From UBA6144 sp964399165 (GTDB lineage Bacteria > Bdellovibrionota > Bacteriovoracia > Bacteriovoracales > Bacteriovoracaceae): DNA of 64,000 nt. Below the pieces are notes generated by a model. That model was given only the letters and a program-made list of their open reading frames with translations. It was not told the DNA's origin and did not search any database. Where the stretch lies: positions 46,250 to 110,249 of the forward strand of contig CAYNPO010000011.1 in NCBI GenBank assembly GCA_964399165.1, written 5' to 3'. Numbering within the stretch: position 1 is the stretch's first letter; each line of letters starts with the position of its first letter. A program made the position numbers and the translations under genes. Of the stretch, positions 41,930 to 50,951 are shown in pieces.

Positions 41930-42320
41930 CGCCCTCGGCGTTGTCGGCGCCGTAAGACGTGATGGTGAAGGTCTTGCCGTCGGACTCGTAGAGGTACTCG
42001 GCGTCCCAGGGATCCAGGGGGATCTTGCCGCCGTCGATGTAGCCGCTGGGGGAGTAGCGTTTGCACTCCCGGCCGCCGCCCTCGGGCTTGTTCAGGAGGG
42101 CGTCCAGACCTTGGTCGGTGGTGGGGTAGAAGCCGCAGTCGCGCCGGAATTCTTTCAGGCGGTCGCTCAGGCTTTTGATCTGGATTTTGGTGGTCTGGAT
42201 CTTACCGTCCTGGAGGTTTTCGAAGACTTTCCCGGCCACGAACGTGCCGGCAAGGCCCAAGAGGGTCAGGGCGATGAGGATTTCGAGGATGCTCATCCCG
42301 CTTTGGGAGTGCGCTTTCAT
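41889..42320 (-). CDS. gspG: Type II secretion major pseudopilin GspG
   Basis: A 143-residue protein with processing site SQSG/MSILEILIALTLLGLAG. The rest fits GspG: RLKEFRRDCGFYPTTDQGLD, PLDPWDAEYLYESDG and the calcium-loop region near YGADNAEGGED. It polymerises into the pseudopilus that pushes substrates through the secretin. Confidence 0.95.
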   Translation of the reverse strand: MKAHSQSGMSILEILIALTLLGLAGTFVAGKVFENLQDGKIQTTKIQIKSLSDRLKEFRRDCGFYPTTDQGLDALLNKPEGGGRECKRYSPSGYIDGGKIPLDPWDAEYLYESDGKTFTITSYGADNAEGGEDADADISSKDL

Positions 42321-42338
42321 GGGGGTCTCCTTATGGGG

Positions 42339-43553
42339 TCAACGGACGCTGTTCAGGCTCATCATGGGGACGACCACGGAGAACACGATGAACGCCACGC
42401 CCAAACCGAGCATGACCATCATGATCGGTTCCAAAACCGAGGTCAGGCCGCTGATCCTGGATTCTACCTGGTCGGAGTAGTTTTCGGAAACGATTTTGAG
42501 CATGGGTTCGAGCTCGCCGGACTTCTCGCCCAGCTTGATCATGTGGGTCACCAGGGGGGGGAAATGCCCGCTGGCGATAAGGGGACCGGTGAGGCTCGCG
42601 CCCTCGGAGACGCTGATGCGGGCCTTCTCCACCGCATCCTTCATATGGACGTTGGGGATCAGGTTTTTCACGATGGTCAGTGCGGCCAGGATGGGCACGC
42701 CGGAGTTAAGCAGCGTGGCCAGCGTGGAGCAAAAGCGGCTCACATTGATCATTTTGATCAAGATGCCCACGATGGGGAGCTTCAAAAGCAACGCGTGCCA
42801 GCGGGCCTCGCCCCGCGGCGTGGCGATGTAGCGCTGGAAGAGCATCCAGGCCCCCACCATGGAAAGAATCACCAACCACCAGTACTCCTGCAGGAAGCCC
42901 GAGAGCCAGATGGAGATCTTGGTCTGGATGGGAAGCTCCTTCTTCATGCTCACGAAGATTTTGGCGATTTTGGGGATCACGAAGATGAAGATCACGTTCA
43001 TCATGACGAAACCGAAGATGCCCATGATCACGGGGTAAGTCATGGCCCCCTTGATCTTGTTGCGCAACTTCATCTGGGACTCGGTGAAGTCCGCCAAGCG
43101 CAGCAGCACGATCTCCAGGGTCCCCGAGGCCTCGCCCGCGCCCACCATGTTCACATAGACGGAGCTGAAGATCTTCGGATGGTCTCCCAGGGCGTCAGCC
43201 AGGGCGGAACCGGCGGTGACCTTCTGGCGCACCTCGGACATCACCAGCCGCAGGGTCTCGTTGTCCAACTGGTCCACTAAGGCCGCCAGGGCCTCGGCGA
43301 TGGGAATTTTCGCCTTGATCAGGGTGGCGAACTGGCGGGTCATGAGCGCCAGGTCCTCCACGCTCACGGAGCCGCGGAATTTGGCGAGCGAGAAGCCCCC
43401 GCCAGCGGAGGGCGCGCGTTGTTCCCGGATGTCCGTGAGCATGATGCCCAGGGAGCGCACCTTCTGCTTGGCGGAGATGATGGAGTCGGTATTGACGGTG
43501 CTGCGGACCTCTTTGCCCGACCGGTCCAGCCCCTTGTAGGCGAAAATCGGCAT
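42339..43553 (-). CDS. gspF: Type II secretion inner-membrane protein GspF
   Basis: A 404-residue protein with the two GspF/PilC repeats (residues about 70-195 and 270-400) and three membrane segments. A cue is VGAGEASGTLEIVLLRLADF in repeat one and LGEKSGELEPMLKIVSE in repeat two. It is the polytopic platform protein contacting GspE and GspL. Its start touches the gspE stop. Confidence 0.95.
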   Translation of the reverse strand: MPIFAYKGLDRSGKEVRSTVNTDSIISAKQKVRSLGIMLTDIREQRAPSAGGGFSLAKFRGSVSVEDLALMTRQFATLIKAKIPIAEALAALVDQLDNETLRLVMSEVRQKVTAGSALADALGDHPKIFSSVYVNMVGAGEASGTLEIVLLRLADFTESQMKLRNKIKGAMTYPVIMGIFGFVMMNVIFIFVIPKIAKIFVSMKKELPIQTKISIWLSGFLQEYWWLVILSMVGAWMLFQRYIATPRGEARWHALLLKLPIVGILIKMINVSRFCSTLATLLNSGVPILAALTIVKNLIPNVHMKDAVEKARISVSEGASLTGPLIASGHFPPLVTHMIKLGEKSGELEPMLKIVSENYSDQVESRISGLTSVLEPIMMVMLGLGVAFIVFSVVVPMMSLNSVR

Positions 43554-45286
43554 TAGGAGGCGTTCTCCTCGGCGTTAATGGCGCGCACCACTTCTTCCAC
43601 CGAGGTGGTTCCCTCGAACACCTTGTCCAGGGCGTCCTGGCGTAGGGTGCGCATGCCGGCGCGGATGGCGGCTTTCTTGATGGTGGCGGCGTCGGCCTTC
43701 TGGATGATCAGGGCGCGCAACTCGTCGTTGATGAGCAGGAGCTCAGACACCACCGTACGGCCGGCGTAGCCGGAGCCGTGGCATTTCGGGCACCCCACCG
43801 CCTTGTAGACCGTCTGGTCCTGGGTGGGGCGGTCCAGGTCCAAGGCGACTTTCTCATAGTCGCCGATGGCGGAGGGTTGCTTGCAGGAATTACAAAGGGT
43901 GCGCATCAGGCGCTGTGCCAAGACTCCCACGAGGGACGAAGAGATCAAGAAGGGCTGGACCCCCATATCGATCAAGCGGGTGGGGGCCGATGAGGCGTCG
44001 TTGGTGTGCAGAGTGGAGAGCACGAAGTGACCGGTCAGCGAGGCATTGATCGCCATTTCCGCCGTTTCCTTGTCGCGGGTTTCCCCCACCATGACCACGT
44101 CGGGGTTCTGGCGCAGGATGGAGCGCAGGGCGATGGCGAAACTCAGGTCGATCTTGTGGTTCACCTGGATTTGGGAGATGCCCGCCAGCTCGTACTCCAC
44201 CGGGTCTTCCACGGTGATGATCATCTTATCGGGCGTGTTGATACGCTCGAGGATGGCGAACAGGGTCGTCGTCTTCCCGTGACCGGTAGGACCGGTCACG
44301 TAGAGCACGCCGTGTTTGTGGGAGGAGAGTTCCTGCAGGCCTTCCAGCACCCGTCCCCGGAAGCCCAGGTTTTCCAGGCGCAGGACCGTGTTGTTCTTCT
44401 CCAGGATACGCATGACGATCCGCTCGCCGGCCTGGATGGGGATGGTGGAAAGGCGGATGTCGATGTCCTTGCCGGCGATTTTGATCTTGATGCGTCCGTC
44501 TTGCGGCAAGCGCTTCTCGGCGATGTCGAGCTTCGCCATGACTTTGATACGGGAGGAGACCGCCGCGTGGGTCTTCTTGGGCTGGCGCAGGACCTCCTGC
44601 ATCACCCCGTTGATGCGGAAACGGTACACCGTCTCCTTGTCATAGGGCTCGATATGGATGTCCGAGGCGCGCTCTTTCACGGCGCGGAAGATGATGGAGT
44701 TCACGAAACGGATCACCGGCGCCTCGTCGGCGGTGGCGTCCAGGATGTCGATGGGGCCCTCGAGGTCGAGGTTTTCCTCGAACTCCTCGTCCCCGATGTC
44801 GTCCACCAGGTTGCGGTTGGCCTTCTCGTAGACGCGGTTGATGGCGTCCTGGATCCGCGCCGGGCTCGTGACCACGGTCTTCACTTCCTTCTTGAAGATG
44901 GCGTGGAGGTCGTTGACGGCGTTGAAGCTGAAGGGGTTGCTCATGGCCACGGTGACGGTGTGGTCGGTCTCGAGGATCGGCAGCACCTCGTGGTGCTTGG
45001 CGTAGTTGATGGAGAGGTCCTTCACCAGGTTGGGATCGATCTCGTCCACCTTCAGCTCTGCCACGTAGGGCACGTCGATCTGGTGGCAGATGACCTTGAT
45101 GATGTCGTGGGGGTGGATGTAGTTCTTGCGCAGCAGGATCTCGCCCAAAAGCCCGCCCTCGGCGCGCTGGAGCTCCAGCGCCTCTTCCAGCTGGGCGCGG
45201 GTCAGCGGCGTGTGCTTCACCAGCAGCTCGCCGATCTTTTCCTTCTGGTGCTCGACTTTCTCTAAAAGTTCCTCGGAGAGTCCCAT
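43553..45286 (-). CDS. gspE: Type II secretion ATPase GspE
   Basis: A 577-residue ATPase. It has an N-terminal MshEN-like domain (residues 1-150), then Walker A in TGPTGHGKTTTLFAIL (His where Ser is common), an Asp box (IITVEDPVEYEL), Walker B (NPDVVMVGETRDKETA), a His box (TGHFVLSTLHTND), and a tetra-Cys zinc site (LCNSCKQP ... GCPKCHGSGYAGR). It powers pseudopilus assembly from the cytoplasmic face. Confidence 0.97.
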   Translation of the reverse strand: MGLSEELLEKVEHQKEKIGELLVKHTPLTRAQLEEALELQRAEGGLLGEILLRKNYIHPHDIIKVICHQIDVPYVAELKVDEIDPNLVKDLSINYAKHHEVLPILETDHTVTVAMSNPFSFNAVNDLHAIFKKEVKTVVTSPARIQDAINRVYEKANRNLVDDIGDEEFEENLDLEGPIDILDATADEAPVIRFVNSIIFRAVKERASDIHIEPYDKETVYRFRINGVMQEVLRQPKKTHAAVSSRIKVMAKLDIAEKRLPQDGRIKIKIAGKDIDIRLSTIPIQAGERIVMRILEKNNTVLRLENLGFRGRVLEGLQELSSHKHGVLYVTGPTGHGKTTTLFAILERINTPDKMIITVEDPVEYELAGISQIQVNHKIDLSFAIALRSILRQNPDVVMVGETRDKETAEMAINASLTGHFVLSTLHTNDASSAPTRLIDMGVQPFLISSSLVGVLAQRLMRTLCNSCKQPSAIGDYEKVALDLDRPTQDQTVYKAVGCPKCHGSGYAGRTVVSELLLINDELRALIIQKADAATIKKAAIRAGMRTLRQDALDKVFEGTTSVEEVVRAINAEENAS

Positions 45287-45304
45287 GGCCTCACTGCCTT
45301 CCCG

Positions 45305-47836
45305 TCATTCGACGGATTTCACGATGTCCTGGTAGTCCGGCACGTCCTCGCCCTCGACCGCCGGGGCCTGGTTGGCGGAGGTGCCGCGCTCATTCAAGTT
45401 GCGGTAGTGGGCGGCGTCGGCCTCGTCATACAGCGGGCCGTTGACCTGTTGCTCGACCTTGGCCTTGAGGCCCAGCAGGTTCTTGCGGTTGGGGTCCCGG
45501 TCGTCGCCCTCGAAGATGCCGGCCATGCCCTTCTCGCGCTTTTCCATCACTTCCAGGGTATTGGCGGAAGCGGTCTTGTTGTAAGGCGCGAGGATCCGGG
45601 GGGTCATGAAGAAGAGCAAGTTGACCTTCTCCAGGACGCGGGCCTTGCTCTTGAACAGCCATCCCAGCACGGGGATGTCGCCCAGGATGGGGACCTTGGA
45701 GAAGCTCACGGCTTCGCGGTCGCGCAGCAAGCCGCCCATGGCGATAGTGTCCCGGTCACGGACCATGACCTCGGTGATGGCGCTGCGGGTGGTGGTGGGC
45801 AAGCCGCCGCTCTGGGTGGGCTGGCTGGCGTCGCGGGCCTTGAAGTCGTCGATGCGCTGGTTGATTTTGAGCTTCACGAAGCGCGTGACCTTGTTGATCT
45901 GTGGCGTGATCTTGAGCGAGAGCTTGGCTTCCTGGTTGGTGGTGCTGAAGCTTTGGACCCCGGTGGTGACCGTGCTGTTCACGATGGGGACCGTGTCACC
46001 GACTTCGAAGGTAGCTTCCGTGTTGTCCAGGGCCAGGATCTGGGGCGTGGCCAGGACGTTGGAGTTCTGGTGGCTGGCGACCGCCTTGATCAGGGCGTTC
46101 ACGGTGTTGATCTTGATGGGGCTGCCCTGGCCGGTGGGGTTGGGAATTTCGATGCTCGAGCCCGCGCCCACGCCGGCGAAGAGTCCTTGGAGCGAAGTGG
46201 GGTTGCCTCCGAGGAGGGTCCACAGGTCGGAGCCGCCGAAGCCTACGCGCTGGCCGTTGCCGCTCCCGTAGGCGCCCACGAACTTCACGCCGAACTCCTT
46301 GTTCTTGGTGACGTTGGCCTCGAGGATCAGCCCTTCCACGTAAACTTGATCCCGGGGGATGTCCAGGCGGCTGATCACGTCCTTCAGTGTCAGCCAGTCG
46401 GTGGGGGAGGCGGTCACCACCAGGGCGTTGTTGTTCTTGTCCGAGGTGATCTTCACCTCGGCGGAGAAGATGGCGTTCTCCATGGCGCCGCCGCCGGTGG
46501 CGCTGAAGCGGGGAGGGGCGGCCGCGCCAGTGCCGGAGCCTTGGGCGACGTTGCCGGAGACAATGGAGGACAGGGTCTTGGCCAGCTCCTCGGAGTCGCC
46601 GTAGTTCAGGTAGTACACGTGCACGCGGCCGGAGCCGGAAGAAACCAACTTCACGTCCAGCTTGTTGATGAGTTCCCGCAGCTGCTTGGCGCCGTCGGCG
46701 TTGGCCATGGCGATGATGCTGTTGGTGCGGGGCTCGGCGATGATGCGGCTGATGGTGGCGGTGGAGGTGGTCTCAGCGCCGGCGCCGGCGAAGCGGGGGC
46801 TGGCGGCGCCGCCGGGGCGGGCAGGGCCGCTGGAGCCGCCCTTGAGGATCGAGTCGAGGAGCTTGGCGATTTCCTGGGCGGAGCTGTTCTTCACGCGCAC
46901 GATCTGCAGGGTCTCCTCGTGCCCGGGCACGTCCAGGAACTTCACCATTTTCACCAGGCGGTTGATGTTGGTGCCCGTGTCCGCCATGATCACGGTGTTG
47001 GTTTGCTTGATGTCGATGATGCGGCCGTAGCGGCTCATGAAGGGGCGGAAGTTGCGCGCGATCTCGGCGGCGCTCACGTTCTTGAGCGCGATCACGCGCA
47101 TGACGTAGTTCTCAGTGTCCGGGGTGTAGTTGCCGGTGTAGATCTTGGTGGGGGTGTAGCGGATGTCCCGGGCGTTGAGCACCTTGTAGAAGGCGCCGCT
47201 CTTCACCAGCGTGTAGCCGGCCATGTTCAGGGCGGTGAGGTAGGCTTTCCAAGCGTCGCCCACGGTGATGGGCGTGGGCGCGATGATGGAGACCTTGCCC
47301 TTCACGTCCTTGTCCAGGATCAGGTTGATCCCGGTGAGCTTCTGCATGTGGCGGGTCAGGTCCATGATGTCGGCTTCGGGGAAGTCGAAGCTCTCCACCA
47401 CCTCGGGCCCGAAAGCGGTCTCGGGGTTGAGGTTCACGTACTTGGCTTTCTTTTTGTCCGCGTCGGAAGCGGGGGCTTCGGGGGCGCGGCTTCCGAAGGC
47501 GTCGATGTTGGCCTCGTCCTCCGTGGCGGGGTCGTCCTCGGTGGCCAGGCTGGCGGCGTCCGGGAGGGTGGCCGCGGCTGGCGGGATGGTCTCGATGGTG
47601 CCGGCCTCGCGGGCGGCTTCCACGGTGGCGGCGTCCTCGGGGGACATCATGTCGGTGTCGTTGAATTGCAGGTCCATGGGCTTTTGGGGCCCCGGGGCCG
47701 CGCCGGGGGAGGCTGGGGCGGACGCGGTTCCCGCCTCGTCGAAGCGCGTGCGGGAACGGTATTTGTTGAATTGGGCCGCGGCGTCTCCTGCCAAAAGGGC
47801 GAGGAGGAGGGCGGGGGTCAACGGGCGCTTCAACAT
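45305..47836 (-). CDS. gspD: Type II secretion outer-membrane secretin GspD
   Basis: An 843-residue secretin with signal peptide (MLKRPLTPALLLALLAGDAAA). An acidic Ala/Pro/Glu-rich spacer (residues 30-130) precedes the N0-N3 domains (residues 140-480), which carry the EIARNFRPFMSRYG, VIMADTGTNINRLVKMV and RTNSIIAMAN motifs. The secretin core (residues 500-770) includes VYVEGLILEANVTKNKEFGV, LATPQILALDNTEATFEVGD and the membrane-spanning VPILGDIPVLGWLFKSK. It forms the outer-membrane channel. Confidence 0.96.
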   Translation of the reverse strand: MLKRPLTPALLLALLAGDAAAQFNKYRSRTRFDEAGTASAPASPGAAPGPQKPMDLQFNDTDMMSPEDAATVEAAREAGTIETIPPAAATLPDAASLATEDDPATEDEANIDAFGSRAPEAPASDADKKKAKYVNLNPETAFGPEVVESFDFPEADIMDLTRHMQKLTGINLILDKDVKGKVSIIAPTPITVGDAWKAYLTALNMAGYTLVKSGAFYKVLNARDIRYTPTKIYTGNYTPDTENYVMRVIALKNVSAAEIARNFRPFMSRYGRIIDIKQTNTVIMADTGTNINRLVKMVKFLDVPGHEETLQIVRVKNSSAQEIAKLLDSILKGGSSGPARPGGAASPRFAGAGAETTSTATISRIIAEPRTNSIIAMANADGAKQLRELINKLDVKLVSSGSGRVHVYYLNYGDSEELAKTLSSIVSGNVAQGSGTGAAAPPRFSATGGGAMENAIFSAEVKITSDKNNNALVVTASPTDWLTLKDVISRLDIPRDQVYVEGLILEANVTKNKEFGVKFVGAYGSGNGQRVGFGGSDLWTLLGGNPTSLQGLFAGVGAGSSIEIPNPTGQGSPIKINTVNALIKAVASHQNSNVLATPQILALDNTEATFEVGDTVPIVNSTVTTGVQSFSTTNQEAKLSLKITPQINKVTRFVKLKINQRIDDFKARDASQPTQSGGLPTTTRSAITEVMVRDRDTIAMGGLLRDREAVSFSKVPILGDIPVLGWLFKSKARVLEKVNLLFFMTPRILAPYNKTASANTLEVMEKREKGMAGIFEGDDRDPNRKNLLGLKAKVEQQVNGPLYDEADAAHYRNLNERGTSANQAPAVEGEDVPDYQDIVKSVE

Positions 47837-47861
47837 GGGGTCCTTCCTTGGTGGCGCGGGC

Positions 47862-49049
47862 TCACTGTTTCATCACGTAGTCCAATTGGCTCTCGTCGCC
47901 TTCCCGGCGAATGCCCAATTGGAGTTGGTCGAGGTTCTTGATCCGCCCGAAGAGGCCCATCACCTCGTTCAGGTCGGAAATGGGTTTGCCGTTGATGGAC
48001 GTGATCACGTCCTGGTCCTGGATGCCGAGGTACGCGAAAATCCCGCCGGGCTCGATCTCGGTGATCTTGAAGGCGAGCGTCCCGTCCGGGTTCTGGATCT
48101 TGATGGCGCGGGCCTGGGTCAGCACGGAGTTGATGTCCTTGAGCTTCTCGTCCAGCAGCTCCCTGGAGATGATGAACTTGTTGCCCATGTTCTCGATGCC
48201 CTTGATCTTCTGCTGGCGCTTGAATTCGGCGCCCCGGGCGGGGGACATGATGGTGATGGGGGAACCCTGGTCTTGCATTTTTTCGTTGGTCACCAGCTCG
48301 CAGGCGCCCGTCTGGAGGTTTTTCACCACCACCGAGAGGCGCAGGATGCGGGCCACCCGGGCCATGCCGTCCAACTCGTCGCCCTCGTGCACCTGCATCA
48401 GGTCGCGCCCCGAGCGCACCTGCACCGAGGCGATGGATTTCACCGAGTCCTGTAGCACCACGGTGTTCACCAGTTTCAGCGGTAGGTTGGTGGGCGTTTC
48501 GGAAGACTCGCATTTGGTGTCGGCGACCTTCTTGGGGCCGGCGGCGTCACCGGTCTTGAAGGGATCCTGGGTGCGCAAGACTCCGAGGGAAGAGGCGTTG
48601 AACTCCTCCCTGTTGCCCAGATCCAGGACCACGCGGGGAGCCTCGTGGACAGGGCGGCCACGCAGGAAGAGCGCCAGCAGTTTGCCCACGGAATAGGTGC
48701 CGCCCAAGAGCAGCGCCAACAGGAAAACGCGGTGGTGCTGGGTGAGGCTCTCCTTGGCCAGCAGCTTGTCCGCCAGGGCGTTGATCCCGCTTTGGCGCAT
48801 GCGCGACTCGAGCCCGCTCTTGCGCGCGAGGGTGCTGATGGCCTCGCGCCAGGCAAGGCCCAGCTTGGCCCGCGAGGCGGGCGAAGACCCCTCGTCGAGT
48901 TCGAGCTCGGCATCGACCCCCGCGTCGGCGTCTTCCTCCGCGGCGGGCGACGACGTGTGGCGGCGGTCCTTGAGCTTCTGCAGGAAGCCTTTGAATTTAT
49001 TTATCACCGCCCTATTGTCCCCTAAGCGCGCGACGGTGCGCAAGAGCAT
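47862..49049 (-). CDS. gspC: Type II secretion protein GspC (PDZ)
   Basis: A 395-residue protein. One membrane segment lies near residues 120-140 (VFLLALLLGGTYSVGKLLALF), preceded by an unusually long acidic cytoplasmic part. A homology-region domain follows (residues 200-270), and a PDZ domain ends the protein (FKITEIEPGGIFAYLGIQDQ then DVITSINGKPISDLNEVM). It links the inner-membrane platform to GspD and helps recognise substrate. The start is uncertain: GTG 49007 is an alternative, with GACAAT 6 nt upstream. It is the first gene of the operon. Confidence 0.88.
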   Translation of the reverse strand: MLLRTVARLGDNRAVINKFKGFLQKLKDRRHTSSPAAEEDADAGVDAELELDEGSSPASRAKLGLAWREAISTLARKSGLESRMRQSGINALADKLLAKESLTQHHRVFLLALLLGGTYSVGKLLALFLRGRPVHEAPRVVLDLGNREEFNASSLGVLRTQDPFKTGDAAGPKKVADTKCESSETPTNLPLKLVNTVVLQDSVKSIASVQVRSGRDLMQVHEGDELDGMARVARILRLSVVVKNLQTGACELVTNEKMQDQGSPITIMSPARGAEFKRQQKIKGIENMGNKFIISRELLDEKLKDINSVLTQARAIKIQNPDGTLAFKITEIEPGGIFAYLGIQDQDVITSINGKPISDLNEVMGLFGRIKNLDQLQLGIRREGDESQLDYVMKQ

Positions 49050-49173
49050 TGGTCAAGCGCCGAAAGCCGAGTGGCGCGCTCGGAAACGCTTCATGGTGTT
49101 GGTGTCTGAAAAGGTGGGCCGGGCCGTAGGCCGCGTTCTATACTGGATGGGCCCTCTTCGAGGGAGAAAAGGA

Positions 49174-50949
49174 ATGAGCATGGATCCACGTGAGCGCAAA
49201 GATGTCCCCTCCATCGTGAAAGGCCTCTTTTTCGGCGAGGTCCACGAAGAAGACGTTTTCCCGTACCCCTCCTTCACCGACGTCCAGGCCGAGACCGGAC
49301 GGGCCATGGTGGAAGCGGTGGAGAAGTTCGCTCGGGCAAACATGGATTCCGCCAAGATGGACCGGGAAGGAGAAATCCCCCCTGAGGTGCTGGAAGGCCT
49401 GGCTGGACTGGGCCTGTGCGGGCTGGCCGTGCCGGAAGAGTTCGGGGGGCTGGGATTGGACAACACGCTCTACGCCCGCGTCTTCTCCGAGGTGGCAGGG
49501 TTGGACGGGGCCGTTGCCACCACCCTGGGCGCGCACCAGTCCATCGGGTACAAGGCCCTGCTCAACGAAGGTAACGAAGAACAGCGCCGCAAGTGGCTCC
49601 CACGGCTGGCCTCAGGCGAGGTCTTCGCCGCCTTCTGTCTCACCGAACCCGGTGCCGGCTCCGACGCCTATTCCATCCGCACCAAGGCCGTCCGCCAACC
49701 CGACGGCACTTGGCTGCTCAACGGCCAAAAACTTTGGATCACCAACGCTGGCCTGGCCGGTTTCTACACCGTCTTCGCCAAAACGGACCACGAGGAGGGG
49801 GGGAAAACCAAAGAGAAGATCACCTGCTTCATCGTGGAAAAGGACATGCCCGGCGTTTCCTTCGGGGCCAAAGAAGACAAGATGGGGATCCGGGCGTCGG
49901 AGACCCGGGCGGTGTATTTCGACAACGTGGCGGTCCCTGCTGGCAACGTGCTGGGGGAGCCCGGCAAGGGTTTTAAGATCGCCATGAACGTCCTCAACAC
50001 CGGCCGCCTTTCCCTGGGCTCGGGCTGCGTGGGGGGAATGAAACAGATCCTGGGGCTGGCTACCGTGCAGGCGAAGAACCGCAAGCAGTTCGGCGATTCC
50101 ATCGCCAACTACGGACTGATCCAGGAAAAACTCGCCACCATGGCGGCCCACACCTACGCTTGCGAGTCCATGGTTTACATGACCACCGGGCGGGCGGCCA
50201 TGGGACAGGAGGACTACTCCATGGAGAGCGCCGCCTGCAAGGTCTACTGTTCGGAGAAGCTGTGGGAGACCATCAACATGGGAATGCAGGTGGCGGCGGG
50301 CAACGGCTACATGCGCGAGTACCCCTATGAACGCATCATGCGCGACGCCCGCATCAACTTGATCTTCGAAGGCACCAACGAGATCCTGCGCATTTTCCTG
50401 GCACTCTCCGGCGTGAAGGGGCCCTCCGACGCGCTCAAGGAACTGGGCAAGTCCGCGGACGTGTCGCAAGTCCTCCAGGAGCCCATCAAGAGCGTGGGCG
50501 TGTTGGCGGACTTCGCCCGTCGTCGGGTCGGCAAGATGATCACCGCCAAGCCCTTGGGCCGCGTGCATCCCTCCCTGGAGTTCCAGGCGGGGCACTTCGC
50601 GCGCATGCTCAACGACTTCTCCATCGCGGTGGAGAACACCCTCCTGCGGTTGGGAAAAAACATCATTGGAAACGAACTCCACCAGATGCGGCTCGCCAAC
50701 ATGGCTATGGAACTTTACGCCTTCCTGTGCGTCCTTTCACGCACCACCGCCATCCTGCAAAACCCCGAGGTGGCTTCGGCCGACAAGGAGTATGTGCGCA
50801 CGCTCACCGAGATGGTATGCCGAGACGCCCGGCAGAATTTCACCCGCAACCTGAAACGCCTGGGGCAGACCTATGACCGGCTCATCCCCCGCGCCAGCCA
50901 GGCGGTGGTGGAGCGGGACGGGTACGGCCTCGACGTGTTGAGATACTGA
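49174..50949 (+). CDS. Acyl-CoA dehydrogenase (VLCAD-like)
   Basis: A 591-residue flavoprotein with the ACAD core: LPEEFGGLGLDN-type N-terminal domain (AVPEEFGGLG), AAFCLTEPGAGSDA (FAD/substrate loop), KLWITNAG, and IFEGTNEILRIFLAL carrying the Glu base region. A C-terminal extra helical domain of about 180 residues is typical of VLCAD/ACAD9 and many bacterial long-chain enzymes. It oxidises acyl-CoA to 2-enoyl-CoA in beta-oxidation. TATACT with GG after it lies about 30 bp before ATG 49174, which has GGGAGAAAAGGA. Confidence 0.9.
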   Translation: MSMDPRERKDVPSIVKGLFFGEVHEEDVFPYPSFTDVQAETGRAMVEAVEKFARANMDSAKMDREGEIPPEVLEGLAGLGLCGLAVPEEFGGLGLDNTLYARVFSEVAGLDGAVATTLGAHQSIGYKALLNEGNEEQRRKWLPRLASGEVFAAFCLTEPGAGSDAYSIRTKAVRQPDGTWLLNGQKLWITNAGLAGFYTVFAKTDHEEGGKTKEKITCFIVEKDMPGVSFGAKEDKMGIRASETRAVYFDNVAVPAGNVLGEPGKGFKIAMNVLNTGRLSLGSGCVGGMKQILGLATVQAKNRKQFGDSIANYGLIQEKLATMAAHTYACESMVYMTTGRAAMGQEDYSMESAACKVYCSEKLWETINMGMQVAAGNGYMREYPYERIMRDARINLIFEGTNEILRIFLALSGVKGPSDALKELGKSADVSQVLQEPIKSVGVLADFARRRVGKMITAKPLGRVHPSLEFQAGHFARMLNDFSIAVENTLLRLGKNIIGNELHQMRLANMAMELYAFLCVLSRTTAILQNPEVASADKEYVRTLTEMVCRDARQNFTRNLKRLGQTYDRLIPRASQAVVERDGYGLDVLRY

Positions 50950-50951
50950 GC

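Noticed and set aside
45407..47941. An 844-codon open frame opposite gspD
   Set aside because: gspD has full secretin motifs on the other strand. The antisense frame has biased, repetitive composition and no recognisable domain.
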